From: Caballeronia sordidicola
GTDB taxonomy: Bacteria > Pseudomonadota > Gammaproteobacteria > Burkholderiales > Burkholderiaceae
Assembly: GCF_002220365.1 (NCBI RefSeq)
Contig: NZ_MTHB01000222.1
Span: 1-39,591, forward strand
DNA length: 39,591 nucleotides
Direction of reading: 5' to 3'
Both the position numbers and the translations under genes were made by a program. Below the pieces are notes generated by a model. The model was not told the origin of the DNA, did not search any database, and saw only the letters and a program-made list of their open reading frames with translations. This document shows, in pieces, positions 1 through 7,730 of this stretch (position 1 is its first letter; every line of letters begins with the position of its first letter).

Positions 1-1493
1 CCGCGATCAATCCAGTGCGCGCGCAACGCGCGAACCGTCGCGGCGCTCACCGGAACCGTCCGCTGCCGGCGTCGCTTGCCGACCACGCTCAATGCCCAGA
101 TCTCAACTTGCGCTGCCCCGCCCTCCCCCGCTTTTTTCGCGAAGCCCGCCGACGCCACATGACGGATTGAGCGCAGATCCTGGCGCCCCGCGTTCGCCGC
201 TTCTTCGCGACGCAAGCCCGAATCGCCCATCAGCAAAATCGCCGCGCGCGCGGTTCGCCACTGTCGCACTTGTTCCGGCGTTTCGTTGAGCAGCTGATCC
301 CCGCAGCGCTGATCGAGTGCCCGGCGCACAAGCACCCAAAGATCGGCCGTCAACGCACGGTCGACCTGCACGGAAACTTCCTTCGTTACCGTCGCGGGAT
401 CCGTCACCGCGCTCCACGGATTGCCCGCCAGATAGCGGACCGTCGTCAACCATGCAAACGCCGCGCGAATCGCACGCACCGCATACGCCTGACTGTCGGC
501 CGACAGCCCCTCCGGCGTAAAAGGTCTCCACCGGCCGCTTGCTCGCGAGCGCTTCGGACCAACGAAACTCGCGACCGGCCCCTTTAAAAAATCTTTGTAC
601 GCCTCGCAGTCTTCCACCGTCATCGACGAGAGCGCCACGCCGCGCACGACCACCAGCCACAACACCAGCCGCTCGATTTCCTTGGTGTACACGCGCAGCG
701 TCGGCGGCCGGTCGCGATAGCGATTCAGATACGCGTGGACCGCCGCGAGATCGTGCTGCGCGCGGATGAACGCGAACTCGCGCGCGCGATTCGTGCCGTG
801 CTCACCGGAGAGCGCCGTCGGGATCGCGAGGCGCTCGAACGGCGCCAGTCGGGGTGCCTCGATTGTGCCGCCGATCACCACGACGTTATCCAGACCGGAG
901 GCCAGCGCGAGCGGACGGGTGTCGACATCGGCATCAACCTTCACGCCGAGCGTGCGCTCATGCCTGCGCAGCCAGGCGACGATCACGCGTGCGCGATGGG
1001 GGCCGATGCGCGGCACCGAGCGCCACCAGCTGCCGCCGTGCGAATTGCAGTAGACGATCAGCTGACCGAGCGTGTGGATGCCTTCTCCCACCAGTCTTTT
1101 AGTCACCAGCGGCCGGAACCACAGACCTAAGCCGTGATCGGGCGCGGGCACGGCGGCCGCCAAGGTAGAGGCCTGTTCGACCATGCGCAGGGTGACGGCG
1201 GTGAGTTTCGCGCTGCCGTGCTGTTTGATGGAGGCTTTCAGGTGGGTGGCGAGCACCGCCGAGCCGTGGCGCAACGCGAGCTGCACCAGGTCATCGAGCA
1301 TCGTGCGCAGAAACCGCTCCATCGCGTCCGGGGTCGCCGCTTGGGGTGAGACCGCGCGATCATCCGGATCGTAATAGCGTCGAGCGATCACCGCGGGCGC
1401 GATGTGTTGCACGAATGCGCGCAGCGCGGTGAAGTCGGTGCGCGTGTAGGTGCGTGGTGCGGGCAACGCCAGTTGCTGGGTCTGATTAGCCAA
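1..1493 (-). CDS. Tyrosine recombinase (phage integrase family, DUF3701-like), partial at left edge
   Basis: An open frame of 497 codons runs leftward from a TTG at 1493 to the window edge without a stop. AAGGAG at 1504-1499 lies 5 nt before the TTG and sets the start; there is no upstream ATG in frame. The N-terminal half has the helix-hairpin-helix-like stretch typical of DUF3701 integrases (WWRSVPRIGPHRARVIVAWL). It is followed by a SAM-like core-binding domain and the beginning of the catalytic domain: GLRREE carries catalytic Arg I, and KRRRQRTVP probably carries the catalytic Lys. The HxxR and Tyr nucleophile lie outside the window, so activity cannot be judged. A related but decayed integrase lies at 10880-11689. 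Such genes usually mark mobile or plasmid-resolution modules. The family call is firm; the substrate is unknown. Confidence 0.85.
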   Translation of the reverse strand, partial: MANQTQQLALPAPRTYTRTDFTALRAFVQHIAPAVIARRYYDPDDRAVSPQAATPDAMERFLRTMLDDLVQLALRHGSAVLATHLKASIKQHGSAKLTAVTLRMVEQASTLAAAVPAPDHGLGLWFRPLVTKRLVGEGIHTLGQLIVYCNSHGGSWWRSVPRIGPHRARVIVAWLRRHERTLGVKVDADVDTRPLALASGLDNVVVIGGTIEAPRLAPFERLAIPTALSGEHGTNRAREFAFIRAQHDLAAVHAYLNRYRDRPPTLRVYTKEIERLVLWLVVVRGVALSSMTVEDCEAYKDFLKGPVASFVGPKRSRASGRWRPFTPEGLSADSQAYAVRAIRAAFAWLTTVRYLAGNPWSAVTDPATVTKEVSVQVDRALTADLWVLVRRALDQRCGDQLLNETPEQVRQWRTARAAILLMGDSGLRREEAANAGRQDLRSIRHVASAGFAKKAGEGGAAQVEIWALSVVGKRRRQRTVPVSAATVRALRAHWIDR

Positions 1494-1746
1494 GCACTCT
1501 CCTTCGCGCGTTGACGCAACGTCGTCCTGCTGAAACGCCAGGTTTAAAGCAGATCATTAGCTCAAAGCCAGCGATAAAGTGCGATACCCGAGATTTTACG
1601 CATTAAAACCTTATCTGATAATAACAATTATCAGATAAAGGTACATCGCGATTTTTGGGGTTTTTAGTTCTTCTTGAGCGCTCACATCCGTCGGTCGCGC
1701 CCGCCCATCACCTCTGCCGCGCGCTCCCCACCTCCCGACGCATCGC
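1494..1746. other. Intergenic region between integrase and toxin gene
   Basis: No gene is supported here. It holds the integrase Shine-Dalgarno (1499-1504) and the inverted repeat at 1611-1638. Reading frames across it are short and show no recognisable protein. Confidence 0.5.
1611..1638. repeat. Perfect 12-bp inverted repeat, dif/core-site-like
   Basis: TTATCTGATAAT at 1611-1622 and its exact reverse complement at 1627-1638 are separated by 4 nt. Read as 11-bp arms with a 6-bp spacer, it has the ATAA-N6-TTAT geometry of Xer/tyrosine-recombinase core sites. It lies about 120 bp upstream of the integrase start at 1493. It is AT-only in much of the stem and lacks a T-run, so a terminator is unlikely. 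Its role as a recombination site is inference. Confidence 0.5.
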
Positions 1747-2046
1747 TCAGTGATAGTCGTCCTCGCGTTGATGCCGCACGGCAAGAATGTTGACCGTGTG
1801 CTCGTCCTCAATCTCAAACAGCGCGACATAGCCGGCGTCGCCAAACGAAACGACCAGCTCCCGTAGATAAGCGTTATCCGGCTCGACCTTGCGGCAGGTG
1901 TACGGAAAAGATTCGAGCATGTCAGCCGCCTTGCGGATGGCGTCAAGTGCACGCCGGGCGGCAGGTGCGTCTCGTTCAAGCAAGAACTCGTACAGGCGCA
2001 ACAAATCGGCGCGCGCTTCAGCCGTATAGCGGACCCGATAGCTCAA
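1747..2046 (-). CDS. ParE/RelE-superfamily toxin
   Basis: This 99-aa protein has the RelE/ParE fold pattern: an N-terminal YRVRYTAEARADLLRLYEFL helix pair, a central R-K-V stretch (YTCRKVEP) and a C-terminal beta strand ending VNILAVRHQREDDYH. That tail is characteristic of ParE-like toxins. ParE members usually poison DNA gyrase and RelE members cleave ribosome-bound mRNA; sequence alone leans to ParE. The start is TTG at 2046, overlapping the antitoxin stop in a TTGA junction, which indicates translational coupling. The pair probably acts as a plasmid addiction module beside the partition genes. Confidence 0.85.
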   Translation of the reverse strand: MSYRVRYTAEARADLLRLYEFLLERDAPAARRALDAIRKAADMLESFPYTCRKVEPDNAYLRELVVSFGDAGYVALFEIEDEHTVNILAVRHQREDDYH

Positions 2047-2318
2047 CGTTTGCCCTGCGTCGTTTCCGCCGCGACCAACATCGCTTCCAGTTCGGCATGC
2101 ACATCGGCCGCGTCGTAATATTCGCCCGTACGGCGCGCCCGATCGCGGGACTGCACGCCACGCGCCACGAAATCTCTTTGGATCTGCCGGCGGCTGACGC
2201 TTGCGCGCAAGGAAGACTCCATCAGCGATGACAAACTTTCTCCGTCGAGCAGGACGCTTTCGGCGGCTTGGCGAAGTTCCGGATCCACACGCAGGGACGG
2301 CAAAGAGGCGGTTTTCAT
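2043..2318 (-). CDS. Antitoxin of the ParE-like pair
   Basis: This is a 91-aa first gene of the pair. Its N-terminus (MKTASLPSLRVDPELRQAAESVLLDGESLSSLMESSLRASV) has the spacing of a ribbon-helix-helix DNA-binding domain: a short strand followed by two helices. The charged C-terminal half would bind and neutralise the toxin. AGGAG lies 7 nt before the ATG at 2318. A 26-bp palindrome sits immediately upstream of this Shine-Dalgarno, fitting autoregulation by the antitoxin or the complex. The C-terminus overlaps the toxin TTG by 4 nt. The exact antitoxin family was not identified. Confidence 0.8.
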   Translation of the reverse strand: MKTASLPSLRVDPELRQAAESVLLDGESLSSLMESSLRASVSRRQIQRDFVARGVQSRDRARRTGEYYDAADVHAELEAMLVAAETTQGKR

Positions 2319-2328
2319 CTGATTACTC

Positions 2329-2354
2329 CTATGCGTTGCATTTGCAACGCATAG
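2329..2354. promoter_or_regulatory. Operator palindrome of the toxin-antitoxin operon
   Basis: CTATGCGTTGCA (2329-2340) and its exact reverse complement TGCAACGCATAG (2343-2354) are separated by 2 nt. The palindrome abuts the antitoxin Shine-Dalgarno at 2326-2330, so bound protein would block transcription or ribosome access. Its position and perfect symmetry are typical of ribbon-helix-helix antitoxin operators. Confidence 0.75.
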
Positions 2355-2876
2355 ATTACCACAGCGAATGGGGGTATCCGCGTCGTGATAGTTCGCATTA
2401 TTAGAGAACGCCGTCCCGTAAAAAGCCCGTCTGAAGGTGCCTAAAGGACGCTAGCGAATTCAAAACATCAGGCCGTGTGCGCGTCCACTGAATGCGTGCA
2501 TAAAATCCCGCAACACATGAACCGAGATCCGTGCCACCGAACATCCGCCAGTCTTACGTTTTACCGCAGGTTCGAGACCTGAGGGGCAGCGCGATCGACT
2601 GTTAGTTGCAGGGTGGACTTTGATCACTAGCCTCAGTGGCGCAAATGCTTCTTTCCACGGCCTGCGGTGCGATGCACAGTGCTTGCGTGAGAACGCGTTG
2701 CAGCAAACTTTCAACTTCAGGCAGTTTTCGGCCCTGTCTGTGTAACGGGGCTTAAAAAAATCAAACGTTTTGATTAGCCTAAAAGGCCGACGCCTACGCC
2801 GGTCGTCAGGACAGAATCGACGTAGCCGCCCGAGGCTTAGCTCCTTTGCACCTATCGATAACCGCGTGGCGTCTAA

Positions 2877-2892
2877 GCCAACTTCAGTTGGC
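2877..2892. repeat. 16-bp inverted repeat, candidate partition site
   Basis: GCCAAC (2877-2882) and GTTGGC (2887-2892) flank TTCA. The total length of 16 bp equals that of known Burkholderia parS palindromes, but the sequence does not match one I can name. Assignment as a ParB site is speculative. Confidence 0.25.
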
Positions 2893-2945
2893 ACAGCATC
2901 AGGATGACTTTCAAACTCCTAAACAGGTGCCCACCGCGCAGCGCC

Positions 2946-2968
2946 AACCTAAAGTAAAGCTTTAGGTT
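2946..2968. promoter_or_regulatory. Inverted repeat near the presumed parA promoter, candidate operator
   Basis: AACCTAAAG (2946-2954) and CTTTAGGTT (2960-2968) flank TAAAG. A TATTAT at 2984-2989 could be the -10 box, with a weak -35 inside the right arm. ParA proteins with an N-terminal DNA-binding domain commonly repress their own promoter, so this is a plausible operator. Confidence 0.35.
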
Positions 2969-3064
2969 TACAAATTTTCCCGCTATTATTCGATCGAACG
3001 TGTTGTCGTCAATTTTTGCTGATTTTTTACTTCTTCGATAACAAACGCTTAAAGCGGGAAACAC

Positions 3065-4279
3065 ATGGCAATTAGAGAACTGTCACCTCCGCGCGTAGCC
3101 ATCGACATCGACCGATTGATGGAGATAGCTGATCGCGCGCAAAGCACGCTCGCGAAATTGAGGGATGATCTCCTTGAGCCATGGCCGCGAAAGACACCCC
3201 CTTCTCTGACGGCCTCTCGTCTTGCAAAGCTTTGCAAGCTCGATCGCGCGCAAATCAACTACCTCTGTACTCGCGGGAACAAGGGCGAATATCCGACCGG
3301 AACTCTGAAAGGGTCAAGTCGGAGCCGTGAGTTCACCTTGGCGGAAGCGCAGTCATTTGTCCGCGCGGTCGGAACGTATAAGACACGCCCCCCTGGTGCG
3401 AAGGGAATTGTCATATGCGTCGGCAATTTCAAGGGGGGGGTGGGTAAAACAACCAACAGTGTTGCCCTCGCTCAAGGTTTGACTTTGCACGGTCACAAAG
3501 TCTTGTTGATGGACCTAGACCCACAGGCGTCGACGACAACGTTAATGGGGTATGTGCCGGATGCAGAGGTAACAGAAGAGATGACCGTAATGCCAGCGGT
3601 CTACGGTGAGCAACCGGATCTCAGTTATGCCTGCATCCCTAGCTATTGGGAAGGACTCGACATTATTCCATCGTCCCCCGCGCTTTTTGGCGCTGATTAC
3701 TATCTGCCAAACAAGCAAGCGGCCGACCCTCAGTACGAATTCTGGCGGGTTCTCGACAGCGCGATGGGGCCAATCCGGGAGAAGTATGACGTAATTATCA
3801 TCGACACTCCCCCTACCCTCTCTTATTTAGCTATCGGTTCTTTCATGGCAACCGATGGGATGATCATTCCGCTACCTCCGGAAACGCTCGATTACGCTTC
3901 CAGCACGCAGTTTTTTCGACAATTTGCAGAGCTGTTCAAGTCACTGAGTGAGGGCCGCTCGGTGGAAAAACAATTCGGCTTTATCAAGATCGTCCTTTCG
4001 AAGGTCAAACCGGCGGCCGCGACTACAGACGTTGTGAAATCGTGGATTCAACAAACCTATCCGGAGTTGCTGGCTCGCTCCGAGGTTCTAGAGAGCGACT
4101 TGGTGATGAACGCAAGCGCTGAGTTCAAAACAATCTATGACCTTCACACCTATGAAGGAAGCATGCGCACGTACAACCGCGCTATTGACGCGTTTGATTC
4201 GGTAGTCGACGAAATCGAAAATGAAGTGCAAAACGCTTGGAAGCTTCAACTCGTGAAGGAGAATAGCGATGGCGAGTAA
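3065..4279 (+). CDS. parA: ParA-family partition ATPase
   Basis: This 404-aa ParA carries an N-terminal DNA-binding extension of about 110 residues (HTH-like segment ASRLAKLCKLDRAQINYLC). That makes it the long, autoregulatory type Ia ParA found on plasmids and chromids. The deviant Walker A motif GNFKGGVGKTTNS lies near residues 118-130, and the Walker A' region LLMDLDPQAS and Walker B VIIIDTPPTLSY follow. ParA binds nucleoid DNA in its ATP form and moves ParB-parS complexes. It starts at ATG 3065 with an AGCGGGA-type ribosome site. It overlaps parB by 11 nt, so the two are cotranscribed. Confidence 0.93.
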   Translation: MAIRELSPPRVAIDIDRLMEIADRAQSTLAKLRDDLLEPWPRKTPPSLTASRLAKLCKLDRAQINYLCTRGNKGEYPTGTLKGSSRSREFTLAEAQSFVRAVGTYKTRPPGAKGIVICVGNFKGGVGKTTNSVALAQGLTLHGHKVLLMDLDPQASTTTLMGYVPDAEVTEEMTVMPAVYGEQPDLSYACIPSYWEGLDIIPSSPALFGADYYLPNKQAADPQYEFWRVLDSAMGPIREKYDVIIIDTPPTLSYLAIGSFMATDGMIIPLPPETLDYASSTQFFRQFAELFKSLSEGRSVEKQFGFIKIVLSKVKPAAATTDVVKSWIQQTYPELLARSEVLESDLVMNASAEFKTIYDLHTYEGSMRTYNRAIDAFDSVVDEIENEVQNAWKLQLVKENSDGE

Positions 4280-5270
4280 TAAGCTGAGAGACCGACTCAT
4301 GGGGAAAACCGCAGACCTCGCAAATAAGGTAGCGGCAACATCTCGCCCTTCTATTGCTGATCAAGCGCCTGTGACCATGCCAGGTCAGCTTGGAGCGTTC
4401 CGGCTAGAGGCTCAGCGTTATGCGGCCCAAATTCAGACGCTAACTGAACAACTCGAAGATGCAAAGAAAGGTGGCGGTGCGATCGAATTATCCCTTGGCG
4501 AGCTTCACGAAGTCCCTGGCCGTCGGAAGATGTTGTCTGAGGTGAAATATGCGGAATTACGCGAAAACTTGAGACAGAACGAGCTGGTACATCCGATCAC
4601 AGTAAGAGGTAGAGCGCTGGGTGGATACGAGATCGTGTCTGGACATCATCGGATCGACGCCTTCCGAGAGCTAGGTCGCCCAACAATTCGTGCGGTTATC
4701 AACGACGGCACCGACGATCAAGCTGACCTTGGTGCCTTCTACGCCAATCTCTTCCAGTCTGATTTAACGGACTACGAAAAGTACCTTGGATTTAGAGACA
4801 TACAGCAGCGCTACCCTTCCGCCACACAGGCCAAACTCGCCGAGCAAGCAGGCGTGTCGCCTGCGCTTTTGTCGATGCTGATGGCATTTGAAGCGCTGCC
4901 CGGCGACGTAAAGCAATTGCTTCAGGTGCAGCCAAACATGCTTGGAGCGCACGCAGCCCACGCAATGGCGACTCTGACGAAAGAGGGGCGGGGCGGACAG
5001 GTTAGCTTGGCGGTAGCAAGGCTGGCCAAAGGAGAGTTGGATCAAGCCAGTGCCGTGAAGGCGGCGTCGAGTCCGCTACACAAGAAGGCGCCTGAAAAGG
5101 CGACGGCTGTCAGGATCCGCGCTGGTCGATCGACCTACTGCGACCTGAGGCAGACAAAAAACATCCTGCGACTCGAATTTCAAAATGCTGATGAAGCACG
5201 CGCTGTAAGTGGGGCCATTCAATCAGTCTTGGAAGAGCGTGCACGCCTCTCTAAACAAGATGTGGACTGA
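4269..5270 (+). CDS. parB: ParB/RepB-family partition protein
   Basis: This 333-aa ParB has the N-terminal CTPase/ParB domain (VRGRALGGYEIVSGHHRIDAFRELG, residues about 115-140, matching the GERRxRA-type motif as GHHRIDA). A central helix-turn-helix region follows (ATQAKLAEQAGVSPALLSMLMAFEALP, residues about 178-204), which would read the parS site. The C-terminal part would dimerise. The start overlaps the end of parA. The hairpin in the parB-rep gap lies about 110 bp after its stop. It works with ParA to segregate this replicon. Confidence 0.92.
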   Translation: MASNKLRDRLMGKTADLANKVAATSRPSIADQAPVTMPGQLGAFRLEAQRYAAQIQTLTEQLEDAKKGGGAIELSLGELHEVPGRRKMLSEVKYAELRENLRQNELVHPITVRGRALGGYEIVSGHHRIDAFRELGRPTIRAVINDGTDDQADLGAFYANLFQSDLTDYEKYLGFRDIQQRYPSATQAKLAEQAGVSPALLSMLMAFEALPGDVKQLLQVQPNMLGAHAAHAMATLTKEGRGGQVSLAVARLAKGELDQASAVKAASSPLHKKAPEKATAVRIRAGRSTYCDLRQTKNILRLEFQNADEARAVSGAIQSVLEERARLSKQDVD

Positions 5271-5371
5271 AATAATCCTTTTGATTCAATGACTTCACAC
5301 TTTGAACTTGTCGAAGTTTTGCGACTCCCAGAGCCAGATTTTCGTTGGAGACTTTGATGTAACCCATGTAG

Positions 5372-5477
5372 AAAAAACAAAAGCCTTCGGCTGGTACCGA
5401 AGGCTTTTGAATATTGGGCTTGCTGTTGCTCACCCTACTGCCGCACTTCCCCGACTGGTATCGGGTCAGAACTCACA
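5372..5477 (-). ncRNA. Candidate counter-transcribed RNA regulating rep
   Basis: On the minus strand, TTGACT (5511-5506) and TACACT (5489-5484), 16 nt apart, make a plausible sigma-70 promoter with a start near 5477. About 100 nt downstream the perfect 13-bp stem at 5409-5378 is followed by TTTTTTC, a proper U-tract only on this strand. The RNA would contain two hairpins with identical loops (TACCAG on this strand). It would be complementary to the rep leader. In repABC plasmids an antisense RNA in the same place controls RepC. No transcript evidence is available. Confidence 0.45.
5378..5409 (-). terminator. Rho-independent terminator (strong on minus strand)
   Basis: A perfect 13-bp stem CAAAAGCCTTCGG / CCGAAGGCTTTTG has a 6-nt loop. 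On the minus strand it is followed by TTTTTTC (5377-5371). On the plus strand only the TTTT within the stem follows, so it may be weakly bidirectional and also end parAB transcription. Confidence 0.65.
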
Positions 5478-5515
5478 TCTCGAAGTGTAGCGGATAGCGA
5501 TCGGCAGTCAAGCGT

Positions 5516-6835
5516 TTGTCTTCCATTTTTCTAAATGGACGTATGACTATGCTTATCGCGCAACGCTTCGTTGCTGGCGAGGGTGGCGATCGCCCTATTT
5601 CACATGAAATGAACCCCGCTAACCTCGACAATGAAGCGCTCGAGGACTTCGCGTGTGATCGCTCCAACCTGCCCTGGATAGTCTTCCGGGCAGCGCACCG
5701 CGCAAATCACATTGCGGCCATCCCTTCACGCTCACGCGCCCTCCTCGCGGCACTCGCCCGTACCGTCGACGCTCAAAAGCCGTACGGCGCTATCTTCGCC
5801 CGTCGAGAACTCCTCACCGGTCGTGCCCTGCAGTCCATGCGCACGTTCTACCGCAGTCTTGATGATCTCGCCCAAGTCGGCCTCATCGTGCGAGCTCCCC
5901 AGAAACGCCATGGCGACGCAGGGTTATTCGGACGTGCCTATATCCATCTCACGGAAAAAGCAGCCGAGCTGCTGGGATTTGTCGAAGAAAAAAATCCACC
6001 AGTTGCACAAACTTCTCAATCCATGTGCGCCATTTCAAAGGCTTCAGAAGCCGTCGTCGAATGCGATCCTTTGTTGACCCGCCCGTCTGCCACCGTGGCA
6101 GACGGAGGTATATATAAGGATCTATTCCCTAAGAATCAAAAGAGACAACCAGGCACGCTCCCACTGGACCTTCAACGTCTGTTGAGCTTGGGTTTTCATA
6201 AATTTCTAGTTTTCAAACTCATGCGGGAAGCAAAGCAACACGGCAAGCTTCTGACAGAAGTGGTCGAAGTCACCTGGGAACACCTGAGCATGGCAAAACG
6301 CCCCATCAGCTATCTCCGGTCTTTGCTCCGTTCGCCTGTCGACTTTGGCCACCAACTTCGCTCGCATCACGCAAAGATTCACGAACGACGCACGCGGGCA
6401 AATGAGACCAAAGCTGTTGACGATCTCGTAGCGCGTCACGTCGGCCAAGTCTTTTACGACGAAGCCACCATCCGGCGCTTTGAGATTTCTGCGGATGGCA
6501 GCGAAATCACCATTCGCGATTGCCGTGAGCCGCGGTCGCGCGTATCTGCGGCCGGTTGGAAACCCGATTTTGCCGCAGCACTTCGAGCCGGGCTTCTGCT
6601 GTGCGCATCACCGTCACACGATGCTGCATTTGCCGAGAAGTGCACGTCCGTATCTTTGGTCGCTAGCGTTGTCGTTCGAACGGAGAGCGATCCGAAGGAG
6701 GTCACTAAGCTCAACATCAAACCGGCGACAACAGCAGCTATTTCTGCACGCCTCCAGGACATGAAACAGCTCCTTCGGGCCACATGCGCCGGCGTTCGAA
6801 GAGATGTTGCTGCTCAACCCAATGTCCAAAGCTGA
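5516..6835 (+). CDS. Putative replication initiator, winged-helix, third gene of a parA-parB-rep block
   Basis: This 439-aa protein lies directly downstream of parAB in the place of repC in repABC replicons, and its length is similar to RepC. Residues about 45-160 read as a winged-helix DNA-binding domain (LPWIVFRAAHRANHIAAIP, then a recognition-like SMRTFYRSLDDLAQVGLIVR). A variable linker (about 165-220) precedes a second helical domain. No relaxase or primase motif is visible. The start could be ATG 5516, 5543 or 5549; the first overlaps a small hairpin (5523-5538) that could matter for translation. A 21-bp palindrome and a TA-rich stretch lie within the gene. The call rests on context and fold impression, so function is probable rather than proven. 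Confidence 0.6.
   Translation: MSSIFLNGRMTMLIAQRFVAGEGGDRPISHEMNPANLDNEALEDFACDRSNLPWIVFRAAHRANHIAAIPSRSRALLAALARTVDAQKPYGAIFARRELLTGRALQSMRTFYRSLDDLAQVGLIVRAPQKRHGDAGLFGRAYIHLTEKAAELLGFVEEKNPPVAQTSQSMCAISKASEAVVECDPLLTRPSATVADGGIYKDLFPKNQKRQPGTLPLDLQRLLSLGFHKFLVFKLMREAKQHGKLLTEVVEVTWEHLSMAKRPISYLRSLLRSPVDFGHQLRSHHAKIHERRTRANETKAVDDLVARHVGQVFYDEATIRRFEISADGSEITIRDCREPRSRVSAAGWKPDFAAALRAGLLLCASPSHDAAFAEKCTSVSLVASVVVRTESDPKEVTKLNIKPATTAAISARLQDMKQLLRATCAGVRRDVAAQPNVQS
6084..6104. repeat. 21-bp palindrome inside the rep gene, candidate origin or Rep site
   Basis: CGTCTGCCAC (6084-6093) and GTGGCAGACG (6095-6104) flank a single C. GGAGGTATATATAAGGATC follows at once, giving a GC palindrome next to a TA-rich tract. 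In repABC plasmids the origin lies in an AT-rich part of repC, so this is a candidate oriV or Rep-binding site. The site falls in the predicted linker between the two protein domains. Confidence 0.4.
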
Positions 6836-7371
6836 TGGATAGTCGCATGGTCTCGAGAAGTTACGCGGGGCTACTTCTTACGACTGACTGTTATTGAGAA
6901 AGTCTTCGAGATTCGCCCGAATTTGGCACGCAGACTTGAGGTGATGACAGAGACGGCGGGGAGTGAACAACGTCACTTAGGCGAGCACACTGCGCATGCA
7001 GGTGACACGCAATCCGTAGGGGCCCCATCATAGTTGTGGAGGTCGGACGAAAGAGACATGACCGGCACCTCGCTTTCAAAGGTTGCAGATCTTTCATTCC
7101 TGGCTTGACCAGCTGGATCATCGATTTTTATGTGATCCAATCCGATTCGACTATTTGTTACTCGTGACGGAAAAAACAAGATCGCCGCGAGACGATCATG
7201 ATTCATGCAAGGGAAAGAAACATCGAGGAGGGGACGGTCCCGGTGCTCCGAGGCCGAGGTCAGCCTCAGTAACCGACGCGCTTGCTCACGCCCAGCCCGC
7301 TTTCGACAACGCAACCGTGACGATCTATTTGCCGTTTCCGTAGCTAGAAATAAGTCGGCACCATTCGCGAT
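6836..7371. other. Stretch without a recognised gene downstream of rep
   Basis: Open frames on both strands here (6973-7392 minus, 7083-7343 plus) are low-complexity or unrecognisable. I saw no tandem iterons, no DnaA-box cluster and no terminator. It may contain eroded mobile DNA. Confidence 0.4.
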
Positions 7372-7650
7372 GTGAGAGCCAAGAGTGTTCAATTAGTATT
7401 CCTAAAAAATGGCAATGAGCCTACCTTCGAACGGGATGCAACCCTCGTCGATGCACAGCGCTTCAAGAGGGCCGCGATGGTGGCACAGCGCCTTGCGCGC
7501 GCCGAAGCGGAACTCAATCGAAGAGCGCCTTCGCGCTTAAACAATCAGGATGAGCCGCCGTTCGAGGTCATCCTCAGCCCGCTCGCATCGGCTTGCAAAC
7601 GAATGTTGCCGAAAGCTCAACCCGAGACTCGTCCCTCCAACATGTGGTAG
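7372..7650 (+). CDS. Small hypothetical protein
   Basis: A 92-aa open frame starts at GTG 7372. Its middle is a charged, helix-prone stretch rich in Ala and Arg (QRFKRAAMVAQRLARAEAELNRRA) with coding-like GC3. No ribosome site is evident and no family was recognised. It ends 49 bp before the left end of the ISKra4-like element. It may be a real small gene or a fragment of one disrupted by the insertion. Confidence 0.3.
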   Translation: MRAKSVQLVFLKNGNEPTFERDATLVDAQRFKRAAMVAQRLARAEAELNRRAPSRLNNQDEPPFEVILSPLASACKRMLPKAQPETRPSNMW

Positions 7651-7699
7651 GAGGGCATGGTTCCCAGCCCCGATGTTTCTGAAGTTACGCTGAATAGAT

Positions 7700-7725
7700 G
7701 GAGAGCGCGCCATTCCGGGGGCTGG
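7700..7725 (+). repeat. Left terminal inverted repeat of the ISKra4-like element
   Basis: It is 26 bp, beginning GGAGAGCGCGCCATTCC, and is the exact reverse complement of 10497-10522. It lies 5 bp from the transposase stop codon. Confidence 0.9.
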
Positions 7726-7730
7726 AATCT

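Larger units (their letters stand above)
2355..3064. other. Non-coding control region upstream of parA
   Basis: These 710 bp hold no convincing gene. An open frame on the minus strand (2460-2894) has no recognisable content. Several inverted repeats are present: AATCAAA-cgt-TTTGATT within a GGCT...AGCC stem near 2750-2778, GCCAAC-ttca-GTTGGC at 2877-2892, and AACCTAAAG-n5-CTTTAGGTT at 2946-2968. This is the likely place for the parA promoter and possibly for parS centromere sites. None was identified by an exact consensus, and no DnaA box was seen. Confidence 0.45.
5271..5515. promoter_or_regulatory. parB-rep intergenic control region
   Basis: This 245-bp gap holds two hairpins with the same hexaloop, CTGGTA on the plus strand: a 13-bp stem at 5378-5409 and a 5-bp stem at 5450-5465. 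It also holds a minus-strand promoter-like pair at 5484-5511. The arrangement resembles the incA/ctRNA region between repB and repC of repABC plasmids. It would therefore control translation of rep. Confidence 0.5.

Noticed and set aside
103..660. Minus-strand 185-aa open frame
   Set aside because: It is a shadow frame of the integrase at 1-1493; its composition is Gly/Arg-rich without domain content, while the other frame gives a recognisable recombinase.
2460..2894. Minus-strand 144-aa open frame upstream of parA
   Set aside because: No family resemblance, and it overlaps the inverted repeats of the control region.
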